Assembly (NCBI GenBank): GCA_964584245.1
Contig: CAZOZK010000051.1
Coordinates: 1 to 7,821, forward strand
Origin: CAZOZK01 sp964584245
GTDB taxonomy: Bacteria > Patescibacteriota > Microgenomatia > UBA1400 > PJMF01
Length of the DNA: 7,821 bases
Reading direction: 5' to 3'
Under the pieces are notes generated by a model that worked only from the letters and a program-made list of their open reading frames with translations, was not told where the DNA came from and ran no database searches. Of this stretch, positions 1 to 4,485 are shown one piece after another. Positions within the stretch are counted from its first letter, which is position 1. Each line of letters begins with the position of its first letter. The position numbers and the translations under genes are program-made.

Positions 1-180
1 ATGAATTTGATCAAAATTATGGCGCATGACCATGAAGAGGCAGGTATCTATAACAAAAATGATGCTGCTGTCGAACACATGCTTTTCTCAAGAAAAATTG
101 CAGTTACTGATCCAGACTATAAAAATCCGCTAAATGGAGAATCTCCAAGGGTAAAACTTCCAAAAAAAGCCTCAGATTAG
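1..180 (+). CDS. Short hypothetical protein, or C-terminal end of a gene starting upstream
   Basis: The frame is open from base 1 to a TAG at 178-180 and gives 59 residues beginning MNLIKIMAHDHEEAG and ending KLPKKASD. An ATG sits exactly at base 1, but the frame also runs off the left edge, so this may be the tail of a longer gene. The product is hydrophilic, with an acidic/His-containing start and a basic Pro/Lys end, and has no transmembrane segment or motif I recognise. The frame closes just before the T-rich promoter region of the next gene, which fits a real gene end. No function is assigned. Confidence 0.4.
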   Translation: MNLIKIMAHDHEEAGIYNKNDAAVEHMLFSRKIAVTDPDYKNPLNGESPRVKLPKKASD

Positions 181-184
181 TCTT

Positions 185-213
185 TTTACTTTTTTTCTGC
201 CGTAGCGTATAAT
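185..213 (+). promoter_or_regulatory. Sigma70-type promoter placed for a leaderless mRNA
   Basis: A perfect -10 box TATAAT lies at 208-213, and a -35-like TTTACT (4 of 6 to TTGACA) at 185-190, separated by exactly 17 bp. With the usual 6-7 nt from the -10 box to the start point, transcription would begin at about 220, the A of the ATG. There is no Shine-Dalgarno sequence and no room for one. The T-runs at 183-187 and 191-196 may also help end transcription of the preceding gene. Confidence 0.6.
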
Positions 214-219
214 CATCAC

Positions 220-1062
220 ATGGTACCAGAGCTATTTAACTCCAGAGTTGCACAACAAAAGAAGATGAACAAGCAATGGGATGCAGAAGATGCCCAACAA
301 GAAATCGTGGAGGAGGCCCAAGCAGCTCAACTCCAAGAGTTGCGTGCAGTCGAGACAACTGACCTAGCTGGTGTAACTAGATTAGATGGGACAACAGTCC
401 CAGAAAATATGATGGATATGGATGAACAAAAAAGTGTTAATTACGATCACCCTCAACGCCGAGTAGATGACTACTCAGAAACGATGAGAGCAGAGGCGCG
501 CACAACTAATCCGCTTGCTGCTTTTTCTGCCAAACCTGCCGGAACTTTTTTCGACTCACAAGCTAAATCAGAAGAAGTAATTTTGATGTTGCGAAAACAC
601 CCAATTACGCTACTGCCAAAATTACTTGGAGCATTTTTCTTTGCATTTTTCCCACTCATAACCGGATTCCTTGGATTTGAAATGGTAATTCCATTTCAAT
701 ATATGCTTGCAGGTGTTATTTTGTGGTACTTATTCTTGATTGGCTTTTTTTTCTTATTTTTTCTAACTTGGTTTTTCTATGTCTTCATCATTACAGATGA
801 ACGAATTATCGATGTGGATTTTCTTTCCTTAATCTACAAAAAAGTCACTGTAGCAAAAATTGATAATATTGAAGATGTATCTGCAACAATCGGTGGTGCA
901 ATTCGCTCGATTTTTAACTTTGGTACGGTCGAAGTTCAAACCGCAGGATCTGATGCAAAAATTTCATTTGAAGATGTGCCACAACCTAGTAAAGTCAAAC
1001 AGTTACTCAATGAGCTCATTCTCGAGGAGGAACGCGAAAAAATTGAAGGGAGAGTCAACTAA
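220..1062 (+). CDS. PH domain-containing (bPH2/YdbS-like) membrane protein
   Basis: This 280-residue protein has three parts. Residues 1-120 are a charged, Gln/Glu-rich soluble segment with likely helix at about 10-45. Two hydrophobic helices lie at about 131-152 and 162-191, the second very Phe-rich. Residues about 184-275 form a bacterial PH domain: ITDERIIDVD, then VAKIDNIEDVS, then the hallmark IFNFGTVEVQTAG and a closing FEDVPQPSKVKQLLNEL helix. That order matches the bPH2 family (YdbS/YdbT type), whose exact role is mostly unknown and which is usually membrane-associated. The long N-terminal soluble region is not part of the family core and I do not recognise it. The ATG start is supported by the promoter directly upstream. 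The stop overlaps the next start, so the two products are probably made together. Confidence 0.85.
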   Translation: MVPELFNSRVAQQKKMNKQWDAEDAQQEIVEEAQAAQLQELRAVETTDLAGVTRLDGTTVPENMMDMDEQKSVNYDHPQRRVDDYSETMRAEARTTNPLAAFSAKPAGTFFDSQAKSEEVILMLRKHPITLLPKLLGAFFFAFFPLITGFLGFEMVIPFQYMLAGVILWYLFLIGFFFLFFLTWFFYVFIITDERIIDVDFLSLIYKKVTVAKIDNIEDVSATIGGAIRSIFNFGTVEVQTAGSDAKISFEDVPQPSKVKQLLNELILEEEREKIEGRVN

Positions 1063-1301
1063 TGCTAACCTCATTTTCCCAGTCAGTTATCGATGGATCA
1101 TTATTACAAATGATTTTCAGTTATTTGTTTATTATCACTGCTTTTTTGTATGCTGGATTTGCTTTCGTGGTCACTCGCCAAATTAAAATTATGCGCACTA
1201 CTGTTATCACTTCATTTTCACCAATTATACGAATATTAGGTTATGCTCACTTTTTGCTAGCCGTTGTTGTATTCATCTTTTTCGTGATGCTCCTCGCATA
1301 G
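1062..1301 (+). CDS. Small two-helix membrane protein, translationally coupled to the PH protein
   Basis: The ATG at 1062 shares its A with the TAA of the preceding gene (TAATG), the classic arrangement for termination-reinitiation, so it needs no ribosome binding site of its own. The 79-residue product has two hydrophobic helices at about 16-38 and 56-78, joined by a short basic loop (TRQIKIMRTT). This predicts a hairpin with the loop in the cytoplasm and both ends outside. Tiny two-helix proteins of this size are common in Patescibacteria; it may belong to a DUF5657-type family, but I cannot confirm that. A membrane partner or assembly factor for the PH protein is plausible from the coupling alone. 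An overlapping frame at 860-1186 is a shadow. Confidence 0.7.
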   Translation: MLTSFSQSVIDGSLLQMIFSYLFIITAFLYAGFAFVVTRQIKIMRTTVITSFSPIIRILGYAHFLLAVVVFIFFVMLLA

Positions 1302-1325
1302 TTTCGCCCCCGTATTTCAGTCTAG

Positions 1326-1362
1326 AACTCTTATATCTTCCCTAGAGTTAGATTTCATTTTT
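1326..1362 (+). terminator. Weak candidate intrinsic terminator after the two-gene PH operon
   Basis: AACTCT at 1326-1331 pairs perfectly with AGAGTT at 1344-1349 across a 12-nt loop and is followed by a T-rich run (ATTTCATTTTT, 1352-1362). The stem is only 6 bp and AT-rich, so termination would be inefficient. Its position between one operon and the next promoter is right. It may be chance. Confidence 0.25.
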
Positions 1363-1363
1363 G

Positions 1364-1372
1364 TGCTAGAAT
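1364..1372 (+). promoter_or_regulatory. Extended -10 promoter, probably leaderless
   Basis: TG (1364-1365), one base, then TAGAAT (1367-1372) forms an extended -10 element (TGCTAGAAT) preceded by a T-run. No convincing -35 box is present, as is common for extended -10 promoters. The predicted start point, about 1379, coincides with the ATG of the downstream gene. This favours ATG 1379 over the in-frame TTG at 1376 as the true start. Confidence 0.5.
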
Positions 1373-1378
1373 AGTTTG

Positions 1379-3499
1379 ATGCACAACGTTCAGGTTACGC
1401 CACTAATTGGGTTACCCCAGCTTGATGGATGGTCCCATGTGACTCAAAACCAAAGTGGCAATCTGGTCTGGGCAATTTCTTTGCATGGTGCTCACGCACG
1501 CAATGTTGGCCGAGACGTGCTCGATCTTATCTCGAATCACAATCCAACCAGTGCCGCCGATTTTTACGCTCATTTCCAAGAAGTAGTCTCAGAAACTCAA
1601 GCAAAAGAGTGCCAGTTTTCTTGTGCCGCTGTCTTTATTGAAGGAACCACTGCAACGTATGTCACCTATCACGCCCAGATTATTTTGCGCAGAGACAGTA
1701 AAATCGGTACGCTGCTCGATGGCTTGCACACTACAAAAGTGGTCCAGGGCACTATTTTGCCAGATGATGTCTATATTTTGAGTACCGCCCAAGCAGTTTC
1801 GTTTATAGATGAAATTAAACTCAAAATGAAACAGGGGTATGATATTGATTCAGTCGTTACCTCGCTGACACCTAACCTGCAACTTGAAGAGAATACTTCG
1901 CTAGCAGCCTTGGCATTTATTCAGATTAAGCAGCGCGCGAGCGAAGTCAGTGACATGAGTGAGGTTAGTGAAGACCGAGATTATGACCAAGATGATACGT
2001 CTGAAGATGTACAAAGAGATGAGTACGTTGCAGATCAATATCTAGAATCTCAAAGTTATGGGGAACAGCTCGACGACGCACGGCTCAACAGTACAACGGT
2101 AGATTCCGCACAAAATGGAGTACAAACTCCACCAGTCGATAAACATATTACTATAGATGCAGCCGGATTTACCCAAAAAGCAGGCAATCTGTTGGGAAGT
2201 ATTTTTGGCACATTAGCAAGGGGCGGCAAAGCAGGTGGCAAGCAAGCTGCAAAGCTTTTTTCAAAACTAAAAAGTATATCAGCGCCAGCTTTTGCATCCA
2301 GATTCAAATCAGTTGGTCCAGCACTCAAACTTGCCGTGAGCGGTTCGGTTGGGAAATTTATTTCCAAAGAAGTCTATGTGACAAAACAATCATCACGAAA
2401 AATCGCGCGGTACATCGCAATTGGGATAGTCGCAGTCGTATTCGTTGTGGGAATTTTTATTTGGTGGGCATGGCAGCGATCAAGTTTGCACGCCAAAGTC
2501 CAAGCAGATATAGCCCCATTGGCAGTTGAATTAGAAGAAGCAAAAGCGGCAATGGCAAACCAGCCGATAGTCGCGCGCGATACACTTGTGTCACTCCAAC
2601 AGCAAGTTGCGTCACTGAAGCAAACCTATGACGGAAAACCATATGCATTGAATATACTGGCAACATTCTCCCAACCAATTGATCAGTTATATGGCGAGGT
2701 GTCCGGCAGACAAGAGTTGAAAGAATTGCCTGTGTTCCACTCGGTGACCAACATCGAACCACGATTTATTACTTCAGCATGGACGCTCAATGACTCAACA
2801 CTATGGTTATTGGACGATGACGCTAAACAAATTATCCGTTTCAACATGGAATCAAAAGAAGGCGCAGTGTTTCCACTTGAATACGAAGGTCGAGCAACTG
2901 CAATTTCTAGATATCCAAATTCAGCCGACGCTTTGGTGCTTACACAAGGCGGCGCGCTACGGGTTGCCACACAAAATGGAGCAGTCACCAAAGTGATAGA
3001 TACTAGTTCTGAAATAGAAGGCGCGAAATTAATCAGCACGTTTGGAACTAATGTCTATGTATTTAATCCTGAGAAACAAAATATTTATAGATATAGTTTA
3101 GAAGAAAATGCGTTTGCCGCACCACGAACTTGGATTCGCTCAAGTCAAGGAATTGAGTATCCACAAGTAAGTTCGTTAGTAATTGATGGGGATATTTGGC
3201 TGAGTGACAGAACGGGAAACATTGTGCGGATGAGATCTGGTCAGCCACAGGAATTTTCGGTGAGTGGATTAGAGCGAGCATTGTCGACCAACACGATTGT
3301 GTACACCAGGGATGATTTAGATTTTTTGTACGTGATTGAGCCAGGTGCGAATCGGCTAGTAGTGTTAGCCAAAGATGGTTCGTTCGTGAAAGAAATTGTG
3401 AGCACCACTCTTGCGTCGGTCACTTCTGTGATCGTTTCAGCAGATGGAAACACTGCATACCTAATTAGTGGAGCCGTAATTCACGAAGTTAGCCTATAA
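1379..3499 (+). CDS. Single-pass membrane protein: degenerate PP2C/PPM-like domain plus external beta-propeller-like domain
   Basis: This 706-residue protein starts at ATG 1379, chosen because the promoter predicts initiation there. Residues 1-186 read like a degenerate PP2C/PPM phosphatase fold: WAISLHGAHARNVG where active enzymes have a DGMGG-type motif, an HAQIILRRDSKIGTLLDG stretch in the GDSR-strand position, LPDDVYILSTAQAV for the usual GD...SDG, and a final ENTSLAALAFIQI strand. The metal-binding aspartates are not retained, so catalysis is unlikely. Residues 187-235 are Asp/Glu-rich. Residues 260-340 are basic and Gly/Lys/Ala-rich, with amphipathic character. One transmembrane helix spans about 344-366 (ending IWWAWQRSS). 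A coiled coil (about 372-415) follows, then from about 455 to the end a repeated beta-strand region with blade-like units (TLWLLDDDAKQIIRF, NVYVFNPEKQNIYRY, DIWLSDRTGNIVRM, FLYVIEPGANRLVVL), as in NHL/WD-like propellers. The positive-inside rule puts the propeller outside. The role is unknown; a receptor or scaffold is inferred. Confidence 0.75.
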   Translation: MHNVQVTPLIGLPQLDGWSHVTQNQSGNLVWAISLHGAHARNVGRDVLDLISNHNPTSAADFYAHFQEVVSETQAKECQFSCAAVFIEGTTATYVTYHAQIILRRDSKIGTLLDGLHTTKVVQGTILPDDVYILSTAQAVSFIDEIKLKMKQGYDIDSVVTSLTPNLQLEENTSLAALAFIQIKQRASEVSDMSEVSEDRDYDQDDTSEDVQRDEYVADQYLESQSYGEQLDDARLNSTTVDSAQNGVQTPPVDKHITIDAAGFTQKAGNLLGSIFGTLARGGKAGGKQAAKLFSKLKSISAPAFASRFKSVGPALKLAVSGSVGKFISKEVYVTKQSSRKIARYIAIGIVAVVFVVGIFIWWAWQRSSLHAKVQADIAPLAVELEEAKAAMANQPIVARDTLVSLQQQVASLKQTYDGKPYALNILATFSQPIDQLYGEVSGRQELKELPVFHSVTNIEPRFITSAWTLNDSTLWLLDDDAKQIIRFNMESKEGAVFPLEYEGRATAISRYPNSADALVLTQGGALRVATQNGAVTKVIDTSSEIEGAKLISTFGTNVYVFNPEKQNIYRYSLEENAFAAPRTWIRSSQGIEYPQVSSLVIDGDIWLSDRTGNIVRMRSGQPQEFSVSGLERALSTNTIVYTRDDLDFLYVIEPGANRLVVLAKDGSFVKEIVSTTLASVTSVIVSADGNTAYLISGAVIHEVSL

Positions 3500-3500
3500 T
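3495..3500 (+). promoter_or_regulatory. Possible -10 box for smpB overlapping the previous stop codon
   Basis: A perfect TATAAT includes the TAA stop of the preceding gene (3497-3499). A start point near 3507 would leave a leader of about 40 nt before smpB. No matching -35 or extended -10 element is visible, and CTATAATG could arise simply from Leu-stop, so this is weak. Confidence 0.25.
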
Positions 3501-3546
3501 GAAGGTGAATGAATTAAACAGATGAGGCACAAGTTGCAGAGCACGT

Positions 3547-3987
3547 ATGTTAGTTAAGAATAAAAAAGCCCAGTTTGAATACGATATCAAAAGCACCGTT
3601 TCTGCCGGAATAGTTTTGCATGGGTATGAAGTCAAAAGTTTGCGCTTAAAACACGCGAGTTTGACTGGTAGCTTTGTCAAAGTTATTGGAGATGAAATTT
3701 TTTTGGTGAACGCACAAATAAATTTGTATCCATTTGCGACAGTAGAGAATTACGATCCCAAACGCACGCGCAAATTATTGTTGCACAAAAAAGAAATTTA
3801 CGAACTCAAAGAAAGTTCATCACAAAAAGGCTGGGCATTAGTACCACTGCAGATTTTTGCGCAGGGTAGACAAATCAAAGTAGAAATTGGTGTTGGACGC
3901 GGGAAAAAAGAATTTGAAAAAAGAGCAGTGATTAAAGAGCGAGATGTGAAACGTGACATGGATCGTGAAATGAAAGATCGCAGGTAG
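3547..3987 (+). CDS. smpB: SsrA (tmRNA)-binding protein SmpB
   Basis: SmpB binds the tRNA-like end of tmRNA and delivers it to ribosomes stalled on broken mRNA, so that the nascent chain is tagged and the ribosome released. The 146-residue product is near the usual 150-160. It shows the family signatures in order: NKKAQFEYDI at the N-terminus, AGIVLHGYEVKSLR (typically GiaLxGtEVKSlR), a NAQINLYPF strand, the tmRNA-contacting DPKRTRKLLLHKKEI, WALVPLQIF, KVEIGVGRGKKEFEKR (usually GKKxyDKR), and a basic C-terminal helix, IKERDVKRDMDREMKDRR. ATG 3547 is the only usable start, because an in-frame TGA lies at 3523-3525. The only Shine-Dalgarno-like sequence is a weak AGAG at 3538-3541. The tmRNA gene itself is not seen in this window. 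Confidence 0.96.
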   Translation: MLVKNKKAQFEYDIKSTVSAGIVLHGYEVKSLRLKHASLTGSFVKVIGDEIFLVNAQINLYPFATVENYDPKRTRKLLLHKKEIYELKESSSQKGWALVPLQIFAQGRQIKVEIGVGRGKKEFEKRAVIKERDVKRDMDREMKDRR

Positions 3988-4013
3988 ACGAAATGTGCTA
4001 AAACGCTCATAAT
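3985..4013 (+). promoter_or_regulatory. Candidate promoter for the H1-like-tail membrane protein
   Basis: TAGACG (3985-3990, 4 of 6 to TTGACA) and CATAAT (4008-4013, 5 of 6 to TATAAT) are 17 bp apart, predicting a start near 4020 and a leader of about 39 nt. An alternative extended -10 at 3996-4004 (TGCTAAAAC) resembles the TGCTAGAAT element before 1379. The leader contains AAGGG just 4 nt before the ATG, one of the few Shine-Dalgarno-like sites in the window. Confidence 0.35.
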
Positions 4014-4058
4014 TAAAAATAGTATCGTTTTCAAAAGTTTTCTCACAGAAAGGGATAC

Positions 4059-4418
4059 ATGCCAAAGAAAGTATTCTGGCCAGCTTCACTAGTAGTAATG
4101 GGACTCGTTTTCATGGCGGCAATTTTAGATTTATTGCCACGCGAATTTTTGAGTTTCTGGCCACTACTCTTAATAATAGTAGGACTTGGAGGACTCTTAA
4201 CTTCAGACAGAGATGAGTGGATGGTTTCAACCAAAAAATCCGCACCAAAAGCTGCAGTTAAAAGCGTTGCAAAACCAATGGCGAAGAGTGCTTCAAAACC
4301 AGCTTCAAAATCAGCTAAGCCAGCCGCCAAAAAAGCAGCTAAACCAGCTATGAAAAGTGCAAAGAAAGTTGCTCCAAAAGCAGCTGCAAAAAAATCTAGT
4401 AGTAAGAAACGAAAGTAG
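4059..4418 (+). CDS. Small membrane protein: LiaI/DUF5668-like two-helix module with histone-H1-like Lys/Ala/Pro tail
   Basis: This 119-residue protein has two clear halves. Residues 6-25 and 30-48 are hydrophobic helices; the spacing and the phrases DLLPREFLSFWPLLLIIVGL and GGLL resemble the LiaI-LiaF-like TM region (DUF5668), a short membrane module of unclear function. From about residue 59 to the end the chain is almost only Lys, Ala, Ser and Pro in degenerate KPAxKSA/KKAAKPA units, ending SSSKKRK, very like eukaryotic H1 or bacterial H1-like (Hc1/AlgP-type) tails. The tail should lie in the cytoplasm and could bind DNA, RNA or acidic polymers; that is inference. The ATG at 4059 is preceded by AAGGG. 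The long reverse-strand frame across this gene is an artefact of the Lys/Ala codons. Confidence 0.8.
   Translation: MPKKVFWPASLVVMGLVFMAAILDLLPREFLSFWPLLLIIVGLGGLLTSDRDEWMVSTKKSAPKAAVKSVAKPMAKSASKPASKSAKPAAKKAAKPAMKSAKKVAPKAAAKKSSSKKRK
4233..4415 (+). repeat. Degenerate Lys/Ala/Pro-coding repeats
   Basis: Short imperfect repeats of AAA/AAG (Lys), GCx (Ala), CCA (Pro) and TCA/AGT (Ser) codons encode the H1-like tail, with recurring pieces such as AAACCAGCT. The units vary in length and are not an exact tandem array. Such tracts usually expand and contract by slippage, so length variation between relatives is expected. Confidence 0.65.
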
Positions 4419-4421
4419 CAA

Positions 4422-4449
4422 TTGTTTTTTTGAAGTCTACGGGTATAGT
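4422..4449 (+). promoter_or_regulatory. Weak candidate promoter upstream of cmk
   Basis: TTGTTT (4422-4427) and TATAGT (4444-4449, 5 of 6 to TATAAT) are separated by 16 bp. A start point near 4456 would fall in the centre of the palindrome at 4446-4463 and leave a leader of about 30 nt. The -35 match is poor (3 of 6), and cmk could instead be read through from the preceding gene. Confidence 0.25.
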
Positions 4450-4463
4450 AACTACTGTTACTA
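4446..4463. repeat. Inverted repeat upstream of cmk (possible operator or leader hairpin)
   Basis: TAGTAAC and GTTACTA are perfect 7-bp arms around TACT. The repeat overlaps the candidate -10 box and predicted start point of cmk and ends 22 bp before the ATG, a position suited to a repressor site. It has no T-run behind it, so it is not an intrinsic terminator. The arms are AT-rich, so a hairpin would be weak. Confidence 0.45.
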
Positions 4464-4485
4464 ATCGAATCATAGAAAGCGAATA

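Noticed and set aside
860..1186. 108-codon + strand frame overlapping the PH gene and the small membrane gene
   Set aside because: It covers parts of two better supported frames and has no family resemblance.
2244..2262. Hairpin AAGCT-GCAA-AGCTT followed by T residues, terminator-like
   Set aside because: It lies mid-gene in an intact reading frame and has only a 5-bp stem; probably chance.
2571..2580. TCGCGCGCGA palindrome
   Set aside because: A single 10-bp palindrome from Val-Ala-Arg-Asp codons with nothing similar nearby; within chance.
2056..3453. Several 70-118 codon reverse-strand frames
   Set aside because: All lie inside the 706-residue gene with no start signals or motifs; they are shadows.
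4387..4432. CAAAAAAA and TTTTTTTG as possible terminator arms after the H1-like gene
   Set aside because: Only A-T pairs with a 30-nt loop; too weak to be a terminator.
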